Of a DNA stretch of 64,000 nucleotides, positions 46,379 through 58,096 are shown one piece after another (within the stretch, counting starts at the first letter, position 1; every line of letters begins with the position of its first letter). Source of the DNA: Siphonodentalium dalli (taxonomy: Eukaryota > Mollusca > Scaphopoda > Gadilida > Siphonodentaliidae); assembly GCA_032622095.1 (NCBI GenBank), contig CP136061.1, positions 171,745,107-171,809,106 on the forward strand, written 5' to 3'. A program made the translations under genes and the position numbers. The notes below the pieces were generated by a model, which saw only the letters and a program-made list of their open reading frames with translations, searched no databases and was not told the DNA's origin.

Positions 46379-46793
46379 AAGTGTCCATATCAATAAAATC
46401 GAGCATTTCATTTGATATTAAAAAGTAGTCTAGTCTCGACATTTTTATTGGTGAGGAACTTCTCCAGCTATACCGTTTGCAATTTTCATTTTTTAATCTC
46501 CATATGTCAATAAGGTCGATTTTTTTCATTAGATTGGTTTGAATTTGTAGAGCTTTAGGATTTGGAAGGCTTTTATGGTTGTAAGTGTCTAGTTTTATAT
46601 CTCTGACCATGTTCCAATCACCACAACATATGATCTTACTATTTTCAAATGACTCCACAATTTCAATGAGATTCTTATAAAACTGAGGCTCATCCAGGGT
46701 TTCCGTCGTTCTGTTGGGCGAAAATTTTGTTGTTTGACACTGAAAAGTAGCCATTTTTTTGTGTTTATCCTCCATGCATGTAATATGGGTCAA
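46379..46793 (-). pseudogene. L1-type endonuclease fragment
   Basis: The minus-strand frame gives DEPQFYKNLIEIVESFENS, KIICCGDWNMVRDIKLDTYN, then RYSWRSSSPIKMSRLDYFLIS, covering the GDWN and SRLDYFLIS motifs of L1 apurinic endonucleases. The final SDH motif is absent because the copy is cut after DTLPDI, where the frame reads into the copia LTR. Confidence 0.8.
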
Positions 46794-47386
46794 ATGAATG
46801 ATTTTGTCACTATGAATTCCCGCTATAAAGACTGATTTGGGACAGGTTCTGTATTGTAACAGTATGATAGCACGGAATCTCGGAGGTAGATACCTCCTTT
46901 GGTAGGAGAACCGCCTGTTGCCGTATGTTGATCCCTACTCTGCAATTCGGCATTCTTTGATCAAATTATGTAATCGTACGATACCACGGGATCTCCGAGC
47001 GTGAGTAGTTTCAACCACAGAAATCCCGTGCAAAATAATATCCGTACTCAGCAGTCCGACATTCTTTTTGATGTTACCGCGACATTTATTACGCTGTATA
47101 TAAAGTCGTTATTTCAATGCACACCAAACATTACGTTGTAGTTTGATTTCAAAGGGTTATGCTGTACTGGTAACACACTGTGCTCAATTGACCCGCTTTT
47201 TCACCAGTATTCTGTTTAACCCCCCCGAACTCCCTTTGCAGCCGGATTTTTTATGACATATTGCTACTGACTTTTGGTACATGTATGAATCAAACAGATC
47301 ATCTGCGAGGGGAAAAGGGTCCGTGAGAAGGACCCGCAGCCGGCCTAGCGGAAACCCTGGCTCATCATCATTTGGTCCATATACGT
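46794..47386. other. Mostly non-coding, with an L1-like end at 47350-47378
   Basis: 47350-47378 on the minus strand continues an L1 endonuclease (GPNDDEPGF) from beyond the hAT insertion at 47387. The rest (47184-47345) is open on the minus strand but unrecognised. 46870-46925 has a weak tRNA-like look that does not satisfy A and B boxes. Confidence 0.4.
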
Positions 47387-48470
47387 TAGAGATGGGCGGT
47401 TTTGATTTTTTACGTTCGGTTTCGGTTTTTCTGGGAGAAAAAACCTCGGTTTCGGTTCGTTTTTTTTTTTTTTTTTTACTAGATAGTGAAATTAGACTGA
47501 AATACATACAATTTGAGTATATACTTTCAAAGTTACCGTAATTAGAGTCAATAATGTCCCAATAACGTTGAATATTTGAGGAAGGAAATGCGATCACAGG
47601 TAAACAACGGGACAAAATGCCGACGCAAACTGAATCCAACGTGATAAGATGATACAATTCGGTATTTAAAAAAATAAACACCCCCATCTTCACTATTTAT
47701 CCCTTTCTGACATGTTTAAAACATATTTATCATATTATATGCATTAGTATCTGAGAATTCAACCGCAAACAGCAGCAAAATCACAACCAGTGGGCGTCCT
47801 TGACCTGACTGTAACAATTCTTGACACGTGCATGATTGCATGACCCACATTCAATGACTGCGGTGTGATCGCTTTGATGTTGCGACATAGTTTACAAGCT
47901 GCACATGGCTGCAAAGTTCTACCAGATTACGTCACATCGGAATGTCCAGACGATCAAAGTGTTCATACCATTTACTTGGTTTAGTTTTCGAGTTAGCAGA
48001 CGCTTCCATTTTTTTGGTTGGCGATTATCGCCTTATTTGGACTTGTGTTCGGCATTCATATAGTTAGCCAGACTCTGGCTTAAGCGACGATTTATGACAT
48101 ACATGTATTAAGCAGCGACATTTCTTGGAGTCGTCTCCAGTTAGACGCATAAAATACCTCCAAACAGGGCTTTTTGTTGAACCATGTTCGTTATTTTGTT
48201 CGGCCATGTTTGAAAAAGAACAAAAACAGTTGCCTATGATATTATAACAATACATATCTGAGACGAAATGGACACATTCCGATATAATATTGATCAGAGA
48301 GGCCGATAATTTGATAACAATATCAACTAATAAGTACCTGGGGCTTATGTGAAAAATAAACATATAAAAAAAACCGTAATGTCGGTTTGAGCAGAATCGT
48401 GTCGGTCGGTTTTCGGTTTATTGTCAAAAACCGAAACCGAGTTGTTTTCTCGGTTAACCGCCCATCACTA
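47387..48470. mobile_element. Non-autonomous hAT element (hAT-3), 1,084 bp
   Basis: Inverted ends TAG(A/T)GATGGGCGGTT are flanked by an exact 8-bp duplication ATATACGT (47379-47386 and 48471-48478). Subterminal DNA repeats 'tttcggttt' words. A T run (about 47461-47479) lies inside. No transposase found. The element splits an L1 endonuclease fragment exactly within NVYGPN. Confidence 0.9.
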
Positions 48471-48478
48471 ATATACGT

Positions 48479-48545
48479 TAATTAAGGTAAACCTAACATA
48501 ATCAACCGTTATATCTAATACAAGATTACCATTTGGATCTTTTTT
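48479..48545 (-). pseudogene. L1-type endonuclease fragment, 5' side of the hAT-3 insertion
   Basis: Minus-strand NLVLDITVDYVRFTLINVY ends at the hAT target duplication and continues at 47378 as GPNDDEPGF, a standard L1 endonuclease segment. The upstream part is replaced at about 48545 by the next repeat. Confidence 0.65.
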
Positions 48546-48546
48546 A

Positions 48547-49145
48547 ATTATCCCCCGCCAAATTGAAAATTTGCGGGGGATATAGGAATGGGTTCCATCT
48601 GTCTGTCTGTCCGTCTGTCCCGAATTTGTAAGAGTCATAACTTTAACAAATGTCAACGGATTTCAAAGATTTGTGGTATATGAGTTCACCTGACCATTAC
48701 CTAGAATGAGTTCGCAAGCCAGGTCCGGCCAGTTATTTTTACCGGAGTTATTGGACTTTTATTTATTATTTTTGTCGAATTTACCAAATAGCAAATAGAC
48801 GACGTCACAGGGCTCATTTCCACAAATCTCAACGGATTTCAAAGATATTTGGTATATGAGTTCACATGATGATTACCTAGAATGAGTTCGCAAGCCAGGT
48901 CCAGCCGGATATTTTTACCAGAGTTATTGGACTTTGTTTATTATATTCAGCAGAGTTATTGGACTTGTGCAAATGGATGAAGTCACATGGCTAATTTCCA
49001 CAAATGTCAGTCCTAAAATGAGTTCGCAAGCCAGGCTTTTGACAAAATCCCACCTCTTGTTTAGCACATACTGAGAACGCAAATATTATTGAGAATGCAC
49101 TTCCCCAACTGCACATTTCGGCGGGGGATACCGCCGTCTGCGACT
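48547..49145 (+). mobile_element. Pearl/HINE-like element, family 4
   Basis: The head palindrome has arms 'cccccgccaaatt' and 'aatttgcggggg' (48551-48580), followed by a GTCT/GTCC tract (48598-48620). Modules of about 150-180 bp contain 'caacggatttcaaagat', 'tatgagttcac', 'tagaatgagttcgcaagcca' and 'gagttattggactt'. It ends in 'cggcgggggatacc' near 49122-49135. Confidence 0.6.
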
Positions 49146-49179
49146 GCTTGTTTTATGTAGATTGTATTGGAAGTTATTT

Positions 49180-49910
49180 TTCAGTTATATTCTAGTTAAT
49201 TATTAGCCAATTATTAGCCAGTCACATTAGCCAACATTTAGTTAAGGTCTAGTCAATATCCTAGTTACTATTTAGCTTAACTAGATATTAGCTGAAATTA
49301 GCTAGATATTAGCTGAGATGAATTTCCTTTGATAAAAACCCATGAGCGTTAGTTAAGTTCTAGCCGTTTCAATTATGCAAATTAGGTATTAAGCTATCAT
49401 CTAGCTGACAATTAGCTACTTTTTAGTTACATCAATAGCCATCATATAGTGTGGTTTTAACTAATGTTTAGCTAATATCTAGCTAGGATTTAGTATGTTC
49501 TTGATGCTAGCTGATAATATACTGTACTAAATACCAGCTAAAATTAGCTAGATTTTAACTAGAATATAAATAAATATTAGCTAAATATATCAGCCGGTGG
49601 TATCATGCTATATTTTTTAGCTAGTATTTAGTACAGTATTAGCCAGCATCTAGCTATATTCTAGTTAATATCTAGCTAATAGTTAGTATAATATTAGCTA
49701 ATATTTAGCCTAATGTTAGCTTGTATCTGGCTATGTAGCAACCTGTAAAAGGAAGGGACCTAATTAAAATAAGTATTTTAGCTATCTCATTAACATACTG
49801 GAAAATGTGCAGCTAACAATTAGTTACTTTCTAGTTAATACTGAGTATTTTTTTAGCTAATATTTAGCTATGAATCTAGTCATATTCTAGTTATATTCTA
49901 GATAGTGGTC
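49180..49910. repeat. Degenerate TTAGCTA/CTAGTTA word array, ~730 bp
   Basis: Dozens of copies of 'ttagcta', 'tctagcta', 'ctagttaat' and similar words lie about 10-15 bp apart with no strict period. The core tagcta is palindromic. No terminal repeats were identified. Confidence 0.7.
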
Positions 49911-50514
49911 CTGAAGGTCATTTTTGGAAATGGTAAAATAATTGTTAAAATGACATCATAAATAAAAATATCACTACAACCATATTCTATGAGTCAAACA
50001 GAAAACATTAATATATATATCTTTATTTTCCTCCATATAATGAAGAGATGTTAAATACAATCACGAAAATTTAACATATATACAATTAGAAAACATGACC
50101 GCACAAAAAGTATAAATATGTCATATCTATACAAATAACAATTAGAATAATAACACAACACACGCAGCACAATCAATAACTTACCTAAATATTGTTGTGA
50201 TTAAACATGGATTAAAACTCAGTGCACAGTTGATTCAAAATGTCTGCCATAGAATAGTTCTGATTTTTCATGTACAGTAATTCCCAAAGCAATTGACCAC
50301 TTAACCACAGCAGAACCATGGGCAACCTTTCAGGACCCAGTCAGAAACATGGCCCGCCACCATTCATCGGGGAGCCACATTCCCGACTAAATCCAAAAAA
50401 ACCACCCTCAAATCCGCCGCGGCCAAGCGGTCAATTACTTTGGGCATCACTGTATATAAATCTTGTTTCATGTATATAAATCTTGTTAAGGTATTTTTCA
50501 TAGATTTAAGCAGT
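49911..50514. other. Non-coding
   Basis: Nothing recognised. Confidence 0.4.
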
Positions 50515-50890
50515 TTTTATGTTTACCCATACCATAGTATGGTAAACATAGTGTCGTTGTCCGGATTGACCACTCGTCGTGCATCTGTCCATAGACACTT
50601 TACGCATGGTGCGATAACTCAAACATTTTCTAACTGATCAGAACCAAATTTTGTATATTAGTTTCGCAGACCATAATACAGATCGAGTTCAAATATGGGT
50701 TTGATCCGAGTTTTTTTTACGGAGTTATGGCCCTTTTTCGACGTAGAATTCATGCATGCTGTCATAACTCAAACAATTTTAATCTGATCAGAACCAAATT
50801 TGGTATGCAAGTTTCTCAGCCCAAAATACAGATCGAGTTCGAATATGGGTTTGATCTGATATTTTTTAATGGAGTTATGGCCCTTTGATT
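50515..50890 (+). mobile_element. Pearl/HINE-like family 2, truncated copy
   Basis: Carries the same head palindrome (50520-50546) and two modules ('cagatcgagttc', 'gttatggccctttttc') as 14840-16139, then stops. The hAT at 51017 lies 126 bp further on. Confidence 0.7.
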
Positions 50891-51016
50891 ATTTTATTCA
50901 TCTCTAAAATATATCAAAGATACACAGTTTGCACTGTCCAGATAGAATCTAATAAATCAGGTTTACAATGCCATGAAGTTCTCTTCTCACACAGAGAGAC
51001 AGAGATAGTATCCAGT

Positions 51017-54000
51017 CAGGGATGTGCTCACGCCGGGCGGCGCCGGGCGGGGGCGCCCACCACTCAAAACAATCGCCCGGGAGTCGCTACGTTTTCAAAC
51101 CAGTGCGCCCGGCACATTTTTACGATCACAACTGTACTCGCATTGTAAATTGTGCCGAGTTCTCTTGATGATAACGACGTCTTGCATGTCTGATAGCGAC
51201 GACATGTTGCCGTCTGAGGCATTTTTAATGCCTCATATAAAGCACGTGGGGAGCCTTAATTAATGAGGTGTCAAAAGGTCTGCGATGACCGGTGAATTTT
51301 ATTACAAAGAGCCGACATAATCAAATACTTTCCGCGCGTGCTGAGCCGTAGGCACGCGCTGGAGTTAAAAGTTCGGGGTGAATTTGAAACGTCCAGTTTC
51401 AATGATCCTAAGCCAAAACGATGTCGTTATTGAAATTTTTCACTCAAACTTCGAAAAGTAAAAAGCTGCCGGATGATGACAAAGCAAAACCTGTCGATAC
51501 TAACGTGACTGCATCTGGTAGCTCAGAATGCGATGGTTCCATTCAGAAAGAGAAGAGAAAACCTGTCGATACTGTTGCACCAGATACCGTTAGACCAGAA
51601 TGCGATGCTGTAATCCAGAAAGAGAAAAAGAGAAAGCTCCCATAATCTGAACAGACAGAACCAAAACGATCGAAGCATGCCACGTCATTTAAAACATCAT
51701 GGAACAAGGATAGACCGTGGCTACTGTACGTGACAGATGTGGGCATGTTTTGTGAATTCTGTCGGAAGCATGACATGCGGCCATTTGACCGCGAGACATG
51801 GAACAAACAGCCATGTAAACGCCTTCGCTTAGAGAGCATTGTGGATCACGAGAAGTCGAATGCGCACAAAATTGCATCCAAGCTTAGCGTCGATAAACAC
51901 CAAACGGACGTCAAGGAAACTATAGTTCCGTCGCTGTCAATGAACGACATGAGCAGAACTTTCGCATGCCTGTACTTCTTGTGCAAACAAAGAATTTCGC
52001 ATACAACAAACTTTGTACCTCTACTCGACCTCATGGACTATATGTCTCTGAATCTAAAAGAGAAAATTAGGATGGGGAAAAATGCACACTACACAAGCAG
52101 AAAGTCAATCCAGGAAATGTTAGCGTGCATATCGTCAGTAATCGAAGAAAACATCATGGAAAGACTTCGCTCATCAGTCAGTTATGCATTGATGTTTGAC
52201 GAAACGACTGATTGTTCTATTCAAGAGCAGATGATCGTGAGGGCACGCTATGTACATTCAGGTGAAATTGTGACCAAATATCTCAAGATTATTCAGCCAC
52301 TTGCATCATCCGATGGTTCAAACAAAGACCTCGTAGTTAGACTTGACGGCAAGAATATCGCCAAGAAAGTAACTGATTTCGTCAAAAGTAAAGATCTGTC
52401 ATTCCAGAAATTGAGAGCCATTGGTACAGATGGGGCCTCGACCATGGCTGGAAAGTTCAATGGCGCAGTTAAGCTGATTATAGATGAACAAGAAGCTGAC
52501 CAAACTAAATTTCCCGAAGTCGATCGTTGTAAGGCCATCGGATGTCACTGTGCTGCCCATAAGCTAAACCTGGCAGCGTCACAGGCAGGCGACAAAGTTC
52601 CATATATCAAGAAATTTAAGGACATAATTCGGCAATTATATGACTTCTACGACAACAGTGCCGTTCGTGCTGCTGGGCTAAAAGCTGTTCAGGATCTGCT
52701 AGATGAACCAGAACTAAAGGTGTTAGAACCCTTTTCAACACGATGGCTTTCTATTGGGTTATGTGTGGCTCGAATAAAGAAAACATTGGCCAGCATTATT
52801 ATCAGCTTGGAGAGAGAATCTGAAGAACGAGGTGATGCCAAAGCTGCAGGTCTGAGCACGTTTATGTCGGACTTTCAATTTATTGCCACTCTACTTTTGT
52901 TCTGTGATATTCTGCCCAAAATCAACCGACTGTCCAAAATATTCCAGGACAGTGAACTTGATTATGCTCTTGTAGCTCCCGTTGTGCAATCAACAAGAAA
53001 TCAAATCTCGAAAATGTCCGAAAGTGATTATGACGGTGACAACTTAAAAGAAATTTTGGCATACATCAATTCTTTGAAAGAAGCAGGTGTTAATGTAAGC
53101 TACAACAAACGAAATATTCGTGGAAAGGGTGACACTGAGAGTGAAATGGTGGACAAATATCGTGCTGACGTGAAGATTCCCTTCATTAACAATATTATTT
53201 CAAACTTGGATAACAGATTTACCGATTCCGGTGTAATTACTTCATTCAGAATATTCAACCCTTCTCATATGGACAAAGGAGATAAAGATTACGGAAAGAG
53301 CGAAATTCAGACCCTCATCAACCAATTTGGCGGCTATTCAGTTGATGAGGCAAAGGAAGAATGGGATGATTTTCGGGAATACATGGCATTGAACATGAAG
53401 AAGATGAATACTCGAGATGTTGTACGTGCTTTGACGGGGCATTCGAAAAACCCACTGAAAATGGTTTATCCAATAACATCACACCTGGCTGAAATATATC
53501 GAGTGGTACCACCACATACCGCAGACGTTGAGCGTGATTTCAGCCAGATGAAACTGATCAAATCATGTCTCAGAAACCGCATGGTGGAGGAAACGTTAGA
53601 CGCGGTCATGCGTATAGTAATTGAAGGACCGCCCCTGGAAGATTTCCCCTTCCACGATGCGGTTAAACTGTGGGCAGACGGAAAGAATAGGCGATTGAAA
53701 GTCCATTCCATGAAAGTGTGACGTAACTGAAGTTGTATAAACAAACATTGTAAATAGACGACACTGTGTATAGTAAAAAGAAGGAAATCACGTGGGAAAT
53801 ATGACATGACGCGATTAGTACTCAGGCGATGATTGGCACGTGTTCGTGTGACGCTGTTGTTAGTTCTCGCCAAGACAGCCTTTGATATAATGCCGCCGTT
53901 TCAGTTTAGTGTACCGGATTAACCTGTTAAATAATTGGATTTATATAAAGAATATGCAGAGGATTCTTATACCGGGTGAGTTACACTGACTTTCAAATTA

Positions 54001-54207
54001 TGTTCGCCCAAATTTAAAATATGAAATGTCCCTATTTTATGATAATTTGTCCGAGGCCTTGTGGTGCATTTTACACCCGAAATGCAAGGAAAACGCGTTT
54101 GCGGGCGCTAATAATCAAAATTTTCTTCCGATTGGGCGAACCATGGTCGCCCAATCGGACCGATGACCCTCCCGCCCGGGACTATTTTGGGGATTGGCAC
54201 ATCCCTG
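51017..54207 (+). mobile_element. Near-intact autonomous hAT transposon (hAT-4), 3,191 bp
   Basis: Inverted ends CAGGGATGTGC (11 bp, exact) are flanked by an exact TCCAGT duplication (51011-51016 and 54208-54213). GC-rich 'cgccgggcgg' words lie inside both ends. A single large transposase frame fills 51421-53721. A 6-bp duplication is shorter than the usual 8 bp of hAT, but 5-6-bp classes of hAT are known. The one visible fault is an in-frame stop. Confidence 0.9.
51421..53721 (+). pseudogene. hAT transposase (ZNF862-like group) with one in-frame stop
   Basis: A 767-codon frame starts MSLLKFFTQTSK and ends at 53721, broken only by TAA at 51643-51645 (codon 75). A TTF-type zinc finger surrounds RPWLLYVTDVGMFCEFC and DHEKSNAH (about codons 98-148). 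The RNase-H-like core follows: FDETTD (about 259-264), GTDGASTMAGKFNG (about 335-348), CHCAAHKLN (about 375-383), PFSTRW and, near the C-terminus, HTADVERDFSQ (about 715), carrying the catalytic Glu. The full set of hAT catalytic motifs is present. An ATG at 51730 downstream of the stop would give a 663-residue protein lacking part of the finger. Whether the stop is real or a sequencing error cannot be told here. Confidence 0.9.
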
Positions 54208-54213
54208 TCCAGT

Positions 54214-54668
54214 TACAAAGACTCTCTCTTGCATGGAGTTAATTAACTGCAGGGAGATGTGATGGCCATATGATGAGATATCATAGATGGAATGTTTATA
54301 CTATTATATTTTATTTGCATGGTTAATTAAATTTTATCTTAAAGGCATAATCTGGTTTTATTGTTTAATAGCATTACTATTGGAGGTTAATAATGTGATT
54401 GTGTTTAGTAGATTTGTTGGAATTTTGTTGGTTGCATGGGAAGACAACTTTGGTTTTCAAATTTTTTTAAAACTTGAGAGCTCTGTATCAGTCTATGAGA
54501 ACAAAATAATTGTTCATAACACTTTTAGAACTGTAGGTCTAGTTTGTTATATTTATTTATTAATGGAAAGCTTTTTCGACATTGATTTCAATTGATTACA
54601 AATGTGAATTGAAATATTAAGGGGCACACCAGGTTTGATATATTTTTCTTGTACTCTGCATGAGATAA
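54214..54668. other. AT-rich, no feature recognised
   Basis: A 102-codon frame at 54287-54595 is AT-driven and matches no family. Confidence 0.4.
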
Positions 54669-56470
54669 AACTTTTTATGTGTACCCATACCATAGTATAG
54701 TTCACATAGTGTCAACGTCCGGATTGACCACTCGTTGTTCGTCCGTCAGTCTGTACGTCCATCCGTCTGTCTGTCCGTCCATAGATACTTGAGGCATAAT
54801 GCGATAACTCAAACATTTTCTATTTGATCGGAACCAAATTTTGTATATAGGTTTCTCAGTCCAAAATACGGATCGAGTTCGAATATGGGTTTGATCCGAG
54901 TTTTTTTTACAGAGTTATGGCCCTTTTTTTTACTTAGAATTCACGCATGCGGCCATAACTCAAACATTTTTTATCTGATTGACACCAAATTTGGTATGTG
55001 AGATTGTCAGCCCAAAATACAGATCAAGTTCGAATATGGGTTTCATCCAATCCTTTTTTATGTTTACCCATACCATAGTATGGTAAACATAGTGTCGTTG
55101 CCCGGATTGACCACTCGTCGTTCGTCCATCGGTCTGTCTGTCTGTCTGTCCATCTGTCTGTCTGTCTGTCCGTAGACACTTTACGAGTAATGCGATTACT
55201 CAAACATTTTCTATCCGATCGAAACCAAATTTTGTATATGTGTTTCTCAGCCCAAAATACAGATCGAGTTCGAATTTGGGTTTGATCTGAGATTTTGTTA
55301 CAGAGTTATGGCCCTTTTTCAACTTAGAATTCACGCATTCTGCCATATCTCAAACATTTTTTTTCTGATTGGAACCAATTTTGGTATGTCAGTTTCACAG
55401 CCCAAAATACAGATCGAGTTCGAATATGGGTTTGATCCGATTAATTTTAAAGGAGTTATGACCCTTTTTCGAAAAAAAATTTGAAAAGATTTCCAATGTG
55501 TCCCTTTAATTTTTTTAAATAAAATTAAAAAATTTGAAAAACTAACACCATTATAACTCTGCCAAGGGTACCCCGAATCACCACACCAAATTTGATTAAA
55601 TCGGTCCAAAATCTTGTGTTATGTACTGGTAAATCTGTTTGGAGCAACATAAAATCAATTCACCAATTGCCTTTGGACTACTTAGCTATTGATAAGGCTA
55701 TATTATTTTCTGATGTCTCTTATGCCAATGTGCAAATAATCTGATACATAAGGCTATGGCATCTAATTTAAAATAAAGATTCAACAATAAACATCACATG
55801 GTATTAACAGTAGACTTGGACATCTGTGCTGCAGAGTTATATCTTCAGATGGTGTGATATCATTATAATTGTTATTGGTTTAATAGAGAGGTCAGTGTTC
55901 AACATAAACAATTCCTGTGATATTTTGACAGCTCTGCTATATAATTGATATTAATGGGTCAGTGGTGAGTTTGCTTATCTGTATACTAGGACACATTTTT
56001 ATTGTAAACTTAAATTGGACTCTCTTAACCCAAGTATTCCATGTCCAGGTCACACCTATACATTTAACCCATGGGCTTGATGGCTGTGGCGGTTTAGCAT
56101 TACAGATCCTGTACCAGTGCATTCTCTTATATAAATGCCAGTGACCCATAAATTCCAATAATTTGTGTTATGTCCATTTGTCTATAATAGTACATAACAG
56201 TATACTCTATAATTCAACACCAAAACTCTCATTTATCCGATCATATTAAATTTTTATCGCCAAGGGATGGGTTAACATCTGCCGATCGTTATAGATTGAA
56301 CTCTCCTCGCTCAATTTAACACGCAAAAAATATTAAAAAACTTTTATAATAATAAAAAAATTATTTAATTAAAAAAACAATTTGTCATTGATACTAATTT
56401 GTTTTAGTTGTATACCATTAATTAGGTGCGATGTCCTATTTTGAAAATATGAAGATTTTATTGCAATAGT
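54669..56470 (+). mobile_element. Pearl/HINE-like family 2, outer copy split by a nested copy
   Basis: 54669-55053 has a diverged head palindrome and two modules. Its A/T-rich tail ('ttataataataaaa', 'tgtcattga') resumes at about 56289-56420 after the nested element, matching the tail of 14840-16139 at 15255-15310. The outer copy is therefore older than the inner one. Confidence 0.6.
55054..56288 (+). mobile_element. Pearl/HINE-like family 2, nested near-full copy
   Basis: Homologous end to end with 14840-16130: head palindrome 55062-55088, GTCT/GTCC tract 55129-55169, modules, and 3' unique part ending 'gggttaacatctgccgatcg'. It lacks the second arm of the terminal hairpin (GATCGGC) present at 16128-16134. 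Confidence 0.7.
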
Positions 56471-57004
56471 TGCATGTAATATAATGATATCAATAAATTG
56501 CCATGTGAACATCCAATACCCAGAGTATATGAGAGTACTTTTATCTCCCCGGCTTGGCGTAAAGGGTTAATCAAGATCTATTGCGATGTGGACTACCTTT
56601 ATATAACAAAAATATGTATATATGGTTCACATAATAAATAAGATAAAGGTAGCCAAATAAATGTTAAAAAACATATGAACAGTGGGTTCAAAGACGCCAC
56701 TTAATGAGATGAAAATGAAATAACCGGGTAACGAGTCGGCGGTGAATTTAAGTGTATAATGATAAAAACCAGTATCCGTACCGGTAGTTTCAAAGGTGAA
56801 ACCAGAAATAGATGAAATCTGGTTTGAAAGGAAGGACTGCGACTTAAGTACCTAATACCGACCAGTCACCCGGTAAATGAAAAAAGAGATATGTCAATGG
56901 GAAAGAAATGACGGCTCGTGAGGGCCAGACTAATATAACCCGTGATGTACAGCTATGCTCTCAGTAAGCGACCTGTTTAACGAGGTTATGGGCCGGTCAT
57001 GACC
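56471..57004. other. Non-coding
   Basis: Nothing recognised. Confidence 0.4.
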
Positions 57005-57290
57005 GCGGTCATACCGCCACTACAACGCGGTCATGCGGTAGTACACCGCGGCCATGCGGTAGTACACCGCGGTCATACGGTAGTACACCGCGGACATGCG
57101 GTAGTACACCGCGGTCATGCGGTAGAACACCGCGGTCATACGGTAATACACCGCGACGTGCGGTGACACGCAGTATCTGACCGCGATCGTGTTGGAAGTC
57201 CACCGCGGTAATTTAAACCGTTACCGGCGTACACCGCGGTAGTATTTTCCACGACCGCCTTACACCGCGGTCATTCCCCGTGTCAACCGC
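57005..57290. repeat. GC-rich ~21-bp word array (accgcggtcatgcggtagta type)
   Basis: About ten copies of 'caccgcggtcatgcggtagta' with variants; accgcgg/ccgcggt is palindromic and CpG-rich, unlike the AT-rich surroundings. The minus-strand frame across it is a repeat artefact. Confidence 0.85.
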
Positions 57291-57895
57291 GTTCGAATAA
57301 TCTGCCGATAAAAATCTGCTTTTTCTTTTTCTTTTGGAAGACTCAAGGTAAGAATTTCGATCTGTATTGTTCAGGTTGGCCTATAATTTGCGTCAATATA
57401 TTAAGAAACTGACCTTACATTCATTCCTCGCGCCAAACTAAATTTATTTTAGAGTACTGACGTCTTCAATGGTTGACGTCCACACGTAATTCCTTGAGCC
57501 AAATGATTTTTGTGTCGGTGAAATGTGCACATGGCGATCGCATAATTATCTTGCTCGAACCGAAAAGCCATTCTAATTCTTAATCGCGCACGCCTTATCC
57601 ATATACCATATCACGAATAAACAGACGCTCTTTATTTGGCACGCTTAAGGAAATCGGGGCCGTGGTAAATTAGAACCGATTTATTTTCAATTTCAGATTA
57701 ATATTTTCCATGCGCAATATGTCAGTTTATTGTCAGATAATTTAAAATGCTCAGTTGCGATACGGACGCTAGGTTTTACTGTGGTTTAAACTTACACAGC
57801 GGTAGTGGACCCAAATAAGTTTCAGCGATTATTTTTCTCCGATATAGTATCTCTTTTGGTGATATTGTGTTTACAAACGACAGATCTATGAGAAT
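57291..57895. other. Non-coding
   Basis: No feature recognised upstream of the candidate exon. Confidence 0.4.
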
Positions 57896-58096
57896 ATGTC
57901 AAAGCCGCTCAAACAAATGAGGCCGAAAGTCGTATATTCGGTAACACAACAAGATGCCGACTCAGACAGTGGTTTGAGCAATTATTTCACTCAAAAAATA
58001 AGTTTTCCCGATCATGTCGTATATCGACGTGTTGACAAAAGAAGGATTTACAAGAACATTATAAAATCAGTTGGTACGTTCACCAACACCTCGTAG
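57896..58096 (+). CDS. Candidate small coding exon, unknown
   Basis: A 66-codon frame starting at an ATG reads MSKPLKQMRPKVVYSVTQ and continues with a mixed charged and hydrophobic composition (DSDSGLSNYF, DKRRIYKNIIKS) unlike the repeat-driven frames nearby. A possible splice donor (G|GTACGT) lies at about 58072-58078. The duplicated segment shared with 61105 begins right here, so the first part of the frame is unique. No family is recognised and it may be chance. Confidence 0.25.
   Translation: MSKPLKQMRPKVVYSVTQQDADSDSGLSNYFTQKISFPDHVVYRRVDKRRIYKNIIKSVGTFTNTS

Noticed and set aside
46860-46930. tRNA or SINE-like segment
   Set aside because: Loose similarity to A and B box words, but no cloverleaf could be drawn.
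57009-57203. 64-codon frame with GVLPHDR repeats
   Set aside because: Translation of a 21-bp GC-rich word array.
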